A stretch of 17,946 bases of DNA, taken from NCBI GenBank assembly GCA_035533275.1, contig DATLUD010000082.1, forward strand, positions 1-17,946. The letters run 5' to 3'. This document shows, piece after piece, positions 6,018 to 14,211 of this stretch. This DNA comes from SCRA01 sp035533275 (GTDB lineage: Bacteria; Vulcanimicrobiota; Vulcanimicrobiia; Vulcanimicrobiales; SCRA01). How positions within the stretch are numbered: the stretch's first letter is position 1; every line of letters starts with the position of its first letter. The position numbers and the translations under genes are program-made. The notes under the pieces were generated by a model. That model was given only the letters and a program-made list of their open reading frames with translations, had not been told where the DNA came from and did no database searches.

Positions 6018-6512
6018 AGCGATATCCGCGAGCGTGTCTTCGTAGCCTGCCCCCTGGCTCACGCCCGGCGCTACCTGGCGCGCGTTCTGCCCGTGGACTC
6101 GCCGGCGCCCCAGAGGCTGGAGCTGCGCCTGCCGGTCCCGGTGCCCGGAGCCGCGGGAGCCGGCCTGGAGCACGAGGTGATCGCCACGTGGTCTCCCGCT
6201 CAGGATCCGACCCACGAGAGCGAGCCCTGGCACCTGAGCTGGGCGCCCCGCAATCGCCGGCTCTATCCCAGCTTCGACGGCACGCTTGCCATCATGGCCG
6301 GCGAGGACTACGAGAGTTGCCGGTTGGTGCTGGAGGGGTCGTACGTGCCGCCGCTGGGGGTGGCGGGCGAGGTCTTCGATGCCGCGGTAGGGCGCCGCAT
6401 CGCCGAGGCGACGGGCAGAGAGCTGCTGCGCACCATCGCCAGCCGCATGGAGGAAGCCTACCGCGCCGACGCGGCTCAGAAGCAGGCTCCCGGGGGAGAG
6501 CCCTCGGATTGA
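6015..6512 (+). CDS. SRPBCC/START-like protein (paralogue B), upstream of P-type ATPase
   Basis: A 165-residue soluble protein of the same family as paralogues A and C. The order is a strand-like start (IRERVFVACPLAHARRYLARVL), a central Trp (76) with YPSFDG (84-89), GSYVPPLG (108-115), and a C-terminal helix VFDAAVGRRIAEATGRELL closely matching that of A. A polar tail follows. No catalytic residues stand out. Its stop is 7 nt before the ATPase start, so the two are almost certainly cotranscribed. A role as regulator, ligand sensor or accessory factor of the transporter is possible but unproven. No strong ribosome binding site is visible, and the start is set by the ATG after GATCGGCCC. Confidence 0.75.
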   Translation: MSDIRERVFVACPLAHARRYLARVLPVDSPAPQRLELRLPVPVPGAAGAGLEHEVIATWSPAQDPTHESEPWHLSWAPRNRRLYPSFDGTLAIMAGEDYESCRLVLEGSYVPPLGVAGEVFDAAVGRRIAEATGRELLRTIASRMEEAYRADAAQKQAPGGEPSD

Positions 6513-6519
6513 GGCCGGC

Positions 6520-9018
6520 ATGGTCGCCGAGCCCCAAGACCGCGCAGGGCTGACCGCCGCCGAGGCCGCCTCGCTCCTGGCCCTCCACGGCCCCAACGAG
6601 CTCACCGCCACGCGGCGCCCGCCCCTGATCCTGCGCCTGCTGAAGCCGCTGGCCGACCCGATGGCCGTGCTGCTGGTGGTCGCCAGCGTCACCTACGCGC
6701 TGCTGGGAGACCGCTTCGACGCCACGGTCACCGGCGTGGCGCTCGTCCCCATCGTGCTGGTCACCGTGATCCTCGAGGGTCGCGCTGAGCGCGCGCTGGA
6801 GCGGCTGAAGCGGCTCACCTCGCCGACCGCCACCGTGATCCGCGACGGTGTCCGCGCCACGATCCCCTCAGCGGAGGTCGTCCCCGGAGACCTGCTGGTG
6901 GTGCAGGAGGGAGACCTTCTGCCCGCCGACGGCACGCTGGTCGATGGCTCGCAGCTGATGGTGGACGAGTCGCTCTTGACGGGCGAGTCGCAGCCCGTGA
7001 CCAAGGACGCCGACGACTCCAACGGCGAGCGCGCGGTCTATGCCGGGACCACGCTTCTCTCCGGGCGCGGCCTCGTCGCGGTCACGGCCACCGGCATGCG
7101 TACCCGCCATGGAGCCATCGGAGCATTGCTCTCCGAGATCGAGCAGCCTCGCACGCCCCTGCAGCGCGTCGTCGAGCGCTTCGTCAAGCAATTGGGCGTC
7201 GTGGCGCTCGTCTTCTGCACCGTCGTGGTGGCGGTCGACGTACTGCGCGGACGCGGCTGGCCGGCCGCCGTGATAGCAGGCGTGAGCCTGGCCATGGCTG
7301 CCATCCCCGAAGAGTTTCCCATGGTCTACACGCTCTACCTCGCCCTCGGAGCGTGGCGACTGGCGCGCGACAACGCGCTCATCCGCCGCTTGGCGAGCGC
7401 CGAGACCTTGGGCGCGACGACCGTCATCTGCACGGACAAGACGGGAACGCTCACGTATGGCCGTCTGGAGGTTGGGGCGGTGGTGCCGCTCGGGGGGGAG
7501 GTGACGCCGTCGGGGGCGTTGCCGCTGTCGCCGGAGGCCGAGCGCGTCGTCGAGGGGGCCTTCCTGGCCTCCGAGAGCGCCCCGTTCGACCCGTTGGAGC
7601 AGGCGGTCGAGCGCTTTGCCGCCGGCGCCGTTCTTGGCCACGATGCCTGGCGTGCCGCACGGTTGGTGCGCCGCTACGCGTTCGATCCCGCGGCCAAGCT
7701 GGTCTCGTACGTGCGCGAGCGCGACGGCCAGGCGTTCTTGTATGCCAAGGGAGCCGTCGAGGGCATCACGGCGCGCTCGCGACTATCCTCCGCGCAGCGC
7801 GGCCAGATCGAGGAGGCGAATCGCGCGCTGGCCTCTGCGGGAATGCGTGTCATCGCCGTCGCGGGGCGAGCCTTGCCGCAGGCCGGCGACCGTGAGACCG
7901 ATGAGTCGGCGCTGGATTTCTTCGGCCTCCTGGCGTTCAGCGACCCCGTGCGTCCCAACGTCCGGGGCTCGCTGGAGGAGTGCCGGCGAGCCGGCGTGCG
8001 CGTGATCATGCTGACGGGCGACCACCCGGAGACGGCGCGTCACGTGGCCGCGACGCTGGGCTTTCCGCTCGACGGGGGCTCGGCGGTGTCGAGCGGCGAC
8101 CGCATCGACGCGCTCGACGACGCGGCGCTGGCGGAGATGGTGGCCCACACGACGGTCTTCGCCCGCATGCGCCCCGAGCAGAAGTATCGTCTCGTGCGCG
8201 CGCTCCAGTCGCGAGGCGAGGTCGTTGCGATGACCGGGGACGGCACCAACGACGCGCCGGCGCTGCGCGAAGCCGACATCGGCGTCGCGATGGGAAAGCG
8301 CGGCACCGAGGTGGCACGAGAGGCGGCCGACCTGGTGCTCCTCGACGACGACTTCACGACCATCGAGCGCGCGGTGCGCGACGGCCGGCGCATCTTCGAC
8401 AACTTGATGCACGCGTTCTCGTACCTGCTCGCCTTCCACGTTCCGCTGCTGCTCTCGGCGCTGGTCCTCCCGATTCTCGGAGCGCCGCTGCTGCTGCTGC
8501 CCGTGCACCTGGTCTGGCTCGAGCTGATCGTGCACCCCACCGCCTCGCTCGTCTTCGAGGCCGATCCCGCGGATGCCGAACTGATGACGCGGCCGCCGCG
8601 GACGCGCACGAACGGCTTGATCGGGCGGGTCGCGGCGCTGCGTCCGTTGGTCTCCGGAACGGTGCTGGCCGCCGCGGTGATCGCGTTCTATCTGGTTGCG
8701 CTCGCCGGCGGCATGCGCGAGCCGGAGGCCAGGGCCGCCGCGCTGGCGACGATGATCGTTGGCCAGTTGCTGCTCGTCCTCGTGGAGCGCGACCCGCTGC
8801 GCCCGGTGTGGCGCACCTCGCTGACGGCCAACCCGACGCTGCTGCTGGTCGTGGCCCTCTCGTTGGCAAGCGTCGTGGCGGCGGTGCAGATTCCCGCGGT
8901 GAATCAGTTGGTGGAGCTCGCGCCGCTCGACGCCACGCAGTGGCTGATCGCGGTCGCGCTGGCCGCTGCGGCGACGCTGTGGTACGAGCCGGTGAAAGCC
9001 TTCAGGGCGGTGCCCTGA
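6520..9018 (+). CDS. P-type cation-transporting ATPase, IPEEFP subgroup
   Basis: An 832-residue complete P-type ATPase. Visible motifs are an N-terminal cation-ATPase domain (LTAAEAASLLALHGPNEL), TGES (154-157) in the actuator domain, IPEEFP (262-267) in transmembrane helix 4, the phosphorylated Asp306 in DKTGTLT, KGA (410-412) in the nucleotide domain and TGDGTNDAP (572-580) in the P domain, followed by the last helices. There are no N-terminal CxxC heavy-metal domains and no CPC in helix 4, so it is not a copper/zinc P1B pump; it resembles P2-type calcium-like pumps. The helix 6 region reads ELIVHPTASLVFEADP, with His where Ca2+-ATPases carry Asp next to Pro, so the ion is uncertain. It is downstream of paralogue B in one operon, with GAGG (6511-6514) before ATG. 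Confidence 0.93.
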   Translation: MVAEPQDRAGLTAAEAASLLALHGPNELTATRRPPLILRLLKPLADPMAVLLVVASVTYALLGDRFDATVTGVALVPIVLVTVILEGRAERALERLKRLTSPTATVIRDGVRATIPSAEVVPGDLLVVQEGDLLPADGTLVDGSQLMVDESLLTGESQPVTKDADDSNGERAVYAGTTLLSGRGLVAVTATGMRTRHGAIGALLSEIEQPRTPLQRVVERFVKQLGVVALVFCTVVVAVDVLRGRGWPAAVIAGVSLAMAAIPEEFPMVYTLYLALGAWRLARDNALIRRLASAETLGATTVICTDKTGTLTYGRLEVGAVVPLGGEVTPSGALPLSPEAERVVEGAFLASESAPFDPLEQAVERFAAGAVLGHDAWRAARLVRRYAFDPAAKLVSYVRERDGQAFLYAKGAVEGITARSRLSSAQRGQIEEANRALASAGMRVIAVAGRALPQAGDRETDESALDFFGLLAFSDPVRPNVRGSLEECRRAGVRVIMLTGDHPETARHVAATLGFPLDGGSAVSSGDRIDALDDAALAEMVAHTTVFARMRPEQKYRLVRALQSRGEVVAMTGDGTNDAPALREADIGVAMGKRGTEVAREAADLVLLDDDFTTIERAVRDGRRIFDNLMHAFSYLLAFHVPLLLSALVLPILGAPLLLLPVHLVWLELIVHPTASLVFEADPADAELMTRPPRTRTNGLIGRVAALRPLVSGTVLAAAVIAFYLVALAGGMREPEARAAALATMIVGQLLLVLVERDPLRPVWRTSLTANPTLLLVVALSLASVVAAVQIPAVNQLVELAPLDATQWLIAVALAAAATLWYEPVKAFRAVP

Positions 9019-9033
9019 GGTCGCCGCCCTGAA
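9001..9033. terminator. Bidirectional hairpin between ATPase and hsp20
   Basis: Perfect 10-bp inverted repeat TTCAGGGCGG (9001-9010) and CCGCCCTGAA (9024-9033) with a 13-nt loop that contains the ATPase stop codon. It lies between convergent genes, 23 bp from the end of hsp20, and could end transcription from both sides. There is no T-run. Confidence 0.5.
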
Positions 9034-9056
9034 TCGGTCTGCCGCAGGGGACGGAG

Positions 9057-9563
9057 CTAGCCGCCGATCGAGATCTTCTTGGTCTCCATGCCCTTGACGG
9101 GCTTGAAGGCGACGTTCAGCACGCCGTCTTTGAACGAGGCCTTGACGCTGCCGGGATCGATGGCTTGCGGCAGCGTCACCGCGCGCACCATCTCGCCGCG
9201 CTGCAGCTCGCGGTAATGGTAGCGGGCGTCTTTCTCCTCTTTCTTCTCTTCCTGCTTCGCGCGGATCGTGAGGGTGTCTCCCGCGACTTCGACTTCGACG
9301 TTCTCCTTCTTGACGCCGGGAAGGGCGGCCTCGACGACGTACCCTCCGTCTTTCTCGTAGAGGTCGATGCTGAGCTGCGGCAGCGCCGAGGCGGAGGTGG
9401 CGCCGAACCGCATCGCGGAGTCGACCAATTGCGACATCGTGCGGCGCATGGCGTTCAGCTCGGCCTGCATCTCGTCGGCGAAGCGATCTCCGAAGATGTC
9501 GAAGAGTCCCTTTGGAGCGGCGCGCTTCGAGCCGTTGGGCGTTTGCGTTAGCATGGGTGACAC
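9057..9563 (-). CDS. Small heat-shock protein, Hsp20/alpha-crystallin family
   Basis: A 168-residue ATP-independent holdase chaperone. The alpha-crystallin domain runs from about residue 62 (PQLSIDLYEKDGGYVVEAALPGVKKENVEV is its start region by sequence pattern) to GVLNVAF (147-153). The C-terminal I-x-I oligomerisation motif is seen as ISI (164-166). The N-terminal arm of about 60 residues is Met- and Phe-containing, as usual. I take GTG at 9563 as the start because AAGG lies 10 nt upstream; the ATG at 9554 is the alternative. The gene converges on the P-type ATPase and is probably transcribed alone. Its upstream region carries a 20-bp element shared with the response-regulator operon at 17260, suggesting common control. 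Confidence 0.95.
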   Translation of the reverse strand: MSPMLTQTPNGSKRAAPKGLFDIFGDRFADEMQAELNAMRRTMSQLVDSAMRFGATSASALPQLSIDLYEKDGGYVVEAALPGVKKENVEVEVAGDTLTIRAKQEEKKEEKDARYHYRELQRGEMVRAVTLPQAIDPGSVKASFKDGVLNVAFKPVKGMETKKISIGG

Positions 9564-9608
9564 GGCTGTTCTGCCTTTCTGAGCGATGAATCGATCGGGT
9601 CACATGGA

Positions 9609-9652
9609 ATCGTAGATGGAGCCTTTTACCCCATCGGGAAGGTCTCGTGAAC
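9609..9652 (-). promoter_or_regulatory. hsp20 upstream region: shared regulatory element and -10-like hexamer
   Basis: The 20-bp stretch at 9631-9650 (CCATCGGGAAGGTCTCGTGA on the plus strand) matches 17372-17391 with only two differences. On the minus strand, a TACGAT hexamer (9614-9609) follows the ATCGGG end by 18 nt, so the element overlaps the -35 position. This is where an activating response regulator would contact polymerase. Regulation is inferred from the shared motif and position. Confidence 0.5.
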
Positions 9653-9708
9653 CGCCGCCGCGCGGGCCTTCCCAACGATTTCCAAGGCCTGCTGCATGCT
9701 TTCATACG

Positions 9709-10428
9709 ATGAGCGGTCCGCCCGATCTGCCGATTCTCCAGGTGCGCTCCCTGACCAAGACCTACCGCCTGGGGCAGGTGGAGGTGGTCGCGTTGCGGGA
9801 CGTGGACCTCGACGTGCGCGCAGGCGAGTTCCTCGTCTTGCTGGGACCATCGGGGAGCGGAAAGTCGACCCTGCTCCACTTGATGGGCGGGCTCGACGTT
9901 CCGACGTCCGGCCGCATCCGCTTTCGTGACGTCGAGATCACCGCGGCGGGGGAGGCTGAGCTGACGCTCTATCGCCGTGAGCGCGTGGGCTTCGTCTTCC
10001 AATTCTATAGCCTGATGCCCAGCCTGACGGCACGCGAGAACGTCGCGCTGGTGACGGAGATCGCCGATGACCCCATGCCTCCCGAGGAAGCGCTCGCCCT
10101 CGTGGGCCTAGGGGATCGGCTCGACCACTTTCCCGGCCAGCTCTCCGGCGGAGAGCAGCAACGCGTGGCGATCGCTCGAGCGGTAGCCAAGCGTCCCGAG
10201 CTCTTGCTCTGCGACGAGCCGACCGGAGCGCTCGACGCGCAGACGGGTAAGCTGGTTCTCGAGGTGCTGCAGCGCGTGAACCGCGACCTGGGTACCACGG
10301 TGGCCGTCATCACGCACAACGTAGCGATCGCGGGCATGGCGGACCGTGTGGTCACCATGCATAGTGGCCGGATCGCCGAGGTGCGCGAGAACGAGCGCAA
10401 GCTGGCGCCTGCGGACCTGGAGTGGTAG
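9709..10428 (+). CDS. ABC transporter ATP-binding protein, LolD/MacB type
   Basis: A 239-residue nucleotide-binding subunit with all motifs: Walker A GPSGSGKST (46-54), Q-loop Gln98 (FVFQFYSL), signature LSGGE (145-149), Walker B LLLCDEP (165-171, catalytic Glu170) and switch His in VITHN. The sequence YRLGQVEVVALRDVDL at the start is typical of the LolD/MacB/FtsE group, which drives mechanotransmission or export by FtsX-like permeases. ATG 9709 is chosen because the upstream in-frame extension to 9616 is unlike the family. There is no good ribosome binding site, so a leaderless start or a downstream GTG (9742) is possible. It is the first gene of a three-gene exporter operon; the permease starts 2 nt after its stop. 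Confidence 0.93.
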   Translation: MSGPPDLPILQVRSLTKTYRLGQVEVVALRDVDLDVRAGEFLVLLGPSGSGKSTLLHLMGGLDVPTSGRIRFRDVEITAAGEAELTLYRRERVGFVFQFYSLMPSLTARENVALVTEIADDPMPPEEALALVGLGDRLDHFPGQLSGGEQQRVAIARAVAKRPELLLCDEPTGALDAQTGKLVLEVLQRVNRDLGTTVAVITHNVAIAGMADRVVTMHSGRIAEVRENERKLAPADLEW

Positions 10429-10430
10429 GC

Positions 10431-12797
10431 ATGCGCGCGCTGGACCGCAAAGTGCTCAGAGACGTGGCGCGCTGGCGCGGCCAGATGGCGGCGATCGCGC
10501 TGATCCTGGCATGCGGGATCGCCGCCTTCGCCACGATGGTGAGCCTCTACGAGTCGCTCGACGCCTCGCTGGCGTCGTATTACCGAGCCTATCATTTCGC
10601 GGACGTCTTTGGCGAGGCCAAGCGCGCTCCCGAGAGCGTCGCCGTGCGGATCGCGGCGCTCCCCGGCGTGCATACCGTGGTCACGCGGCTCGTCTACGAC
10701 GTCACGCTCGACCTTCCCGGCCGCACCGACCCGGTGAGCGGGCGTCTGGTCTCTCTTCCCGAGGGGAGGCAGCCTGCGCTCAACGCGCTCTACGTGCGCA
10801 GCGGCCGACTGCCCGAGGCGGGCAAGCGCGGCGAGGCGGTCGTCAGCGAGGCGTTCGCCAAGGCCAACCGCCTGCGGGTGGGCGACCGCATCGGCGCCGC
10901 GATCAACGGGCGGTGGGAGCGCGTTCGCATCGTTGGCATCGGGCTTAGTCCGGAGTTCATCTACGAGATCCGCGGAGTGGGCGACATCTTCCCGGACGAT
11001 CGACGCTTCGGCGTCCTCTGGATGGGGCGGCGCGAGCTGGCGTCGGCCTTCGACATGACCGGCGCATTCGATTCGCTCGCGCTCTCGCTGGCGCCGGGGG
11101 CCCGCGAGGCCGACGTGATCGCCGGCGTCGACCGTATCCTCGCTCCCTACGGCGGCATCGGCGCCTACGGGAGGGACGAGCAGATCTCTGATCGCTTCCT
11201 GTCCAATGAGTTGGAGGAGTTGAGAACGAGCGCCGTGCTGACGCCCGTGATCTTCTTGGCCGTCGCCGCCTTCTTGCTGCACGTGCTGATGCTGCGCCTG
11301 GTCCAGACGCAGCGCGCGCAGATCGCCGTGCTCAAGGCCTTCGGCTATTCCAACGCCGCGATCGGATGGCACTACCTCAAGTTCGCAGGTCTGTGCGTGG
11401 CCGCGGGCTCGGTGGTGGGCATCGCTGCGGCGTATTGGTTCGGGTTCCAGTTGGCCGCGTACTACACGGTGTTCTTCCACTTCCCGGTGCTGCGCTACGT
11501 GATGAGCCCGAGGGTCCTCGCCGGCTCGGCGGCGGTCGGCGCGGTTGCCGCCGCGGCCGGAGCGCTGCTGGCCGTCTCACGCGCGGTAAGCCTCCCCCCC
11601 GCGGAGGCCATGCGTCCTGCGGCACCTCCGCAGTTCCGCCCCACGGTGCTGGAACGCCTCGGCTTTCAGCGGCTCTTCTCGCCCGGCGCGCGGATGATCG
11701 TGCGCAATCTCGAGCGCAAGCCGGCACAGGCGATCCTCTCGTGCCTGGGCATCGCGCTCGCGTTCGCCATGCTCGTGACAGGGCGATACGCCGGCGACGC
11801 CGTGCGCGATCTGATCGACCTCCAGTTCCACACCGTCGATCGCTCCGATGCCACCGTGGTCTTTCGGCAGCCTCTGCCGCTGGGGGCGCGCTTCGATCTG
11901 ATGCATCTGCCGGGAGTGTTGCGCGAGGAGCCGTTCCGCGCCGTTCCCGTACGGCTGAGCGCCGGTCATCGGTCGCGCCGAGTCGCGCTGCAAGGCATAC
12001 CGCTCGATGGCACGTTGCGGCGGTTGGTCGGGCGCGACGGACGCCTCGCTCGCATCCCGGCGGGCGGCCTGCTGTTGACGGAGCGATTGGCGCGCATCTT
12101 GGAGGTGGTACCCGGAGGCGCGGTGCGCGTGGATTTCCAGGAGGGGCACCGTCGCGTGCGCACGGTGCGCGTCGCCGCCGTGGTCGACGAGGCGATCGGG
12201 CTCAACGCGTACATGGGCTTGAGCGAGCTGAATCGGCTGGCCGCCGACGGTCAGACGTTCTCCGGCGCGTATTTGGACGTAGATCCGTTGGCCGCCGCGC
12301 GTCTCGACGCGAGGCTCAAGACCACCCCCGCGATCGCGGGCGTGAGCTTCCGAGCGGCGGCGATGGCCAACGTCGAGCGAACCCTCGCGCAGACGCTGCG
12401 CGTCACCACGATCACGTTCGTCGTCTTCGCGTGCATCATCGCGTTCGGGGTGGTCTACAACGCGGGGCGCATCGCACTCTCGGAGCGCTCCGGCGAGCTC
12501 TCGGTCTTGCGCATCATCGGGTTCACGCGCGCGCAAGTGGCGACGGTGCTTCTCGGGGAGGAGGCCATCTTGACGCTCTTGGCGATGCCGATCGGCGCCG
12601 CGCTCGGCTACGGGCTCGCGGCGGTGGTCTCGCTCGGTCACGAAACCGATCTCTTCCGTCTGCCGCTGACCGTGTCTCCGGAAACCTATGCGTTCGCGGT
12701 GCTCGTGGTGGCAGCGGCGGCGGTTGCGTCGGCGTCGATCGTTCGCGCCCATCTCGACCACCTCGACCTGATCGGCGTCCTGAAGACGGGAGAGTGA
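10431..12797 (+). CDS. MacB/FtsX-like ABC transporter permease, double-domain
   Basis: A 788-residue inner-membrane protein built from two FtsX-like halves. Each half has one N-terminal helix (about 19-39 and 432-452), a large extracytoplasmic domain, and three more helices (about 267-385 and 656-770), giving eight in all. Loops after the second helix of each set (AQIAVLKAFGYS and GELSVLRIIGFT) are the conserved coupling segments of the family. Such permeases do not form a classic channel; they couple cytoplasmic ATP hydrolysis to movement of substrate or envelope partners. GGAG (10419-10422) lies 8 nt before ATG 10431; a GTG at 10422, overlapping the ATPase gene, is the alternative. The adaptor gene follows 6 nt later. 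Confidence 0.92.
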   Translation: MRALDRKVLRDVARWRGQMAAIALILACGIAAFATMVSLYESLDASLASYYRAYHFADVFGEAKRAPESVAVRIAALPGVHTVVTRLVYDVTLDLPGRTDPVSGRLVSLPEGRQPALNALYVRSGRLPEAGKRGEAVVSEAFAKANRLRVGDRIGAAINGRWERVRIVGIGLSPEFIYEIRGVGDIFPDDRRFGVLWMGRRELASAFDMTGAFDSLALSLAPGAREADVIAGVDRILAPYGGIGAYGRDEQISDRFLSNELEELRTSAVLTPVIFLAVAAFLLHVLMLRLVQTQRAQIAVLKAFGYSNAAIGWHYLKFAGLCVAAGSVVGIAAAYWFGFQLAAYYTVFFHFPVLRYVMSPRVLAGSAAVGAVAAAAGALLAVSRAVSLPPAEAMRPAAPPQFRPTVLERLGFQRLFSPGARMIVRNLERKPAQAILSCLGIALAFAMLVTGRYAGDAVRDLIDLQFHTVDRSDATVVFRQPLPLGARFDLMHLPGVLREEPFRAVPVRLSAGHRSRRVALQGIPLDGTLRRLVGRDGRLARIPAGGLLLTERLARILEVVPGGAVRVDFQEGHRRVRTVRVAAVVDEAIGLNAYMGLSELNRLAADGQTFSGAYLDVDPLAAARLDARLKTTPAIAGVSFRAAAMANVERTLAQTLRVTTITFVVFACIIAFGVVYNAGRIALSERSGELSVLRIIGFTRAQVATVLLGEEAILTLLAMPIGAALGYGLAAVVSLGHETDLFRLPLTVSPETYAFAVLVVAAAAVASASIVRAHLDHLDLIGVLKTGE

Positions 12798-12803
12798 GCC
12801 GCG

Positions 12804-14135
12804 ATGCCCAAGACGCGCCGCACCATCGTCGTCCTGCTCGTGGCGCTTGCCCTCGCGGCGGCGCTGACGTTCGCTGCGTTCCGGCCGCGTCCAGTGCTTG
12901 TCGAGGTCGGAGCGGCGATGCGCGGACCGCTCCAGGTGACCGTCGAGGCGGAGGGCGTCACGCGCGTGCGCGACCGCTTCGTGGTCTCGGCGCCGGTCGC
13001 GGGCCGGCTCGGCCGCGTCGGGCTCTCGGAGGGCGATCGCGTGAGGGCGGGGATGCTGCTGGCGCGCATCGACCCCTTGCCCGAGCGGGCAGATGTGCGG
13101 GCCGCATTGGCGCAACTGGACGAGTTGCGGGCGCAGCGCGCCGGCGTGGCCACGCTGCGGCCGAAAGCCGCGGCGCTGGCGCAGGCGGACGCGAAGATCG
13201 CGGCAGTGCAGGCACGGCGTCGCTACGCGGAGGCTCGCGTGGAGCAGGCGCGCGCGCTCGTGGCAAAGGCCCGCAGCGATCTGGCGCGCGACGAGCGGCT
13301 GGCAGGCGTCGGAGGGCTCCCGCGGAGCGCCGTGGAGAGCGCGCGTGTCGACGAGCAGGTGAAGAGCCGCGAGCTGGAGGCGGCGCTCATGGAGTCCCGA
13401 GCCGCCGCTTCGGAGGTCGCGGCGGCGAAGGCCATGCGCGCGGAGCTGGAGGCGAGCCGGAGCGATCCCGACTACTTGCTGAAGGTCTACGACGCGCGCA
13501 TCGCGGGCGTTGAAGCCGATCTCACCAAGCTGCGGGATGCGGCCGCGCGCACGGACGTGCGCGCTCCCGCCGGCGGCCGGGTTCTGCGGGTGCTGCAGAA
13601 GAGCGAGCAGTTCGTCTCGGCGGGGGCACCGCTCGTGGAGATCGGGGATCCCGGCAACCTCGAGATCGTGGTCGACGTGCTCTCATCGGACGCGGTGCGC
13701 GTTGCGCCGGGGGCGCGGATGTCGGTCGACGTGGGGAGCGGAGCGCCGCTGCAGGGGGTCGTGACCCGGGTGGAGCCGTCGGCGTTCACCAAGGTCTCAA
13801 GTCTTGGGATCGAGGAGCAGCGCGTGCACGTGATCGGATCTCTCGCCCCATCGCCCGCGGAGGCCCGAGTCGGAGACGGCTACCGCGTGGAGGCGAGCAT
13901 CGTCGTCTGGCGGGCCGCCGAGGTGCTCAAAGCGCCGCTGAGCGCCGCGTTCCGGTGCGGCAGGCAGTGGTGCGTGTTCACGATCCGGGACGGGCGTGCG
14001 CACCGCCGCGAGATCGAGATCGGGCAGCGCAGCGACGCCGAGGTGGAGATCTTGCGCGGCCTCTCCGCAGGAGATCGCCTGGTGCTCAATCCCGGCGACG
14101 ATCTCAGCGACGGCACGCCCGTGCGCGCGGAGTGA
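12804..14135 (+). CDS. HlyD/MacA-like periplasmic adaptor (membrane fusion protein)
   Basis: A 443-residue protein with one N-terminal membrane anchor (about 8-26), a biotinyl-lipoyl-like half (FVVSAPVAGRLGRVGLSEGDRVRAG), and a long Ala/Glu/Arg-rich coiled-coil hairpin (about 95-250). The second lipoyl half (TDVRAPAGGRVLRVL with the following SAGAPLVEIGDP) and beta-barrel and membrane-proximal domains complete it. Adaptors of this type bridge an inner-membrane transporter to an outer-membrane channel. GGGAG precedes ATG 12804, which lies 6 nt after the permease stop, so ATPase, permease and adaptor form one exporter. No outer-membrane TolC-like gene is in the window, so the exit channel must be encoded elsewhere. 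The substrate cannot be told from sequence. Confidence 0.92.
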   Translation: MPKTRRTIVVLLVALALAAALTFAAFRPRPVLVEVGAAMRGPLQVTVEAEGVTRVRDRFVVSAPVAGRLGRVGLSEGDRVRAGMLLARIDPLPERADVRAALAQLDELRAQRAGVATLRPKAAALAQADAKIAAVQARRRYAEARVEQARALVAKARSDLARDERLAGVGGLPRSAVESARVDEQVKSRELEAALMESRAAASEVAAAKAMRAELEASRSDPDYLLKVYDARIAGVEADLTKLRDAAARTDVRAPAGGRVLRVLQKSEQFVSAGAPLVEIGDPGNLEIVVDVLSSDAVRVAPGARMSVDVGSGAPLQGVVTRVEPSAFTKVSSLGIEEQRVHVIGSLAPSPAEARVGDGYRVEASIVVWRAAEVLKAPLSAAFRCGRQWCVFTIRDGRAHRREIEIGQRSDAEVEILRGLSAGDRLVLNPGDDLSDGTPVRAE

Positions 14136-14197
14136 CCCGGCCGCGTTCTCACCGGCTTCCCAAGCCCATCGCATGTGTGGCGTAGACTGCGGCTATC

Positions 14198-14208
14198 GGA
14201 GGTGATCC
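14198..14208 (+). promoter_or_regulatory. Exceptionally long Shine-Dalgarno of the hibernation-factor gene
   Basis: GGAGGTGATCC is complementary over 11 nt to the conserved 3' end of bacterial 16S rRNA. It ends 3 nt before the GTG start at 14212, and it decides that start over the internal ATG at about 14245. A TAGACT hexamer (14183-14188) just upstream could be a -10, but no matching -35 at normal spacing was found. Confidence 0.7.
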
Positions 14209-14211
14209 AAG

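Noticed and set aside
7783..10002. 739-codon open frame on the minus strand, antisense to the P-type ATPase and crossing hsp20 and the ABC gene
   Set aside because: Arg/His/Gln-rich low-complexity translation typical of a shadow frame in GC-rich DNA; it crosses three well-supported genes and has no family motifs.
10005..13115. Long minus-strand open frames opposite the ABC ATPase and permease (10005-11480, 11577-13115)
   Set aside because: Same shadow composition, no motifs, and the plus-strand genes are unmistakable.
14142..14163. Another copy of the hsp20/two-component element near GGGAAGCCGGTGAG (minus strand) upstream of the hibernation-factor gene
   Set aside because: Only GGGAAG and GGTGA match, and the spacing differs by 2 bp, so it is not counted as a site.
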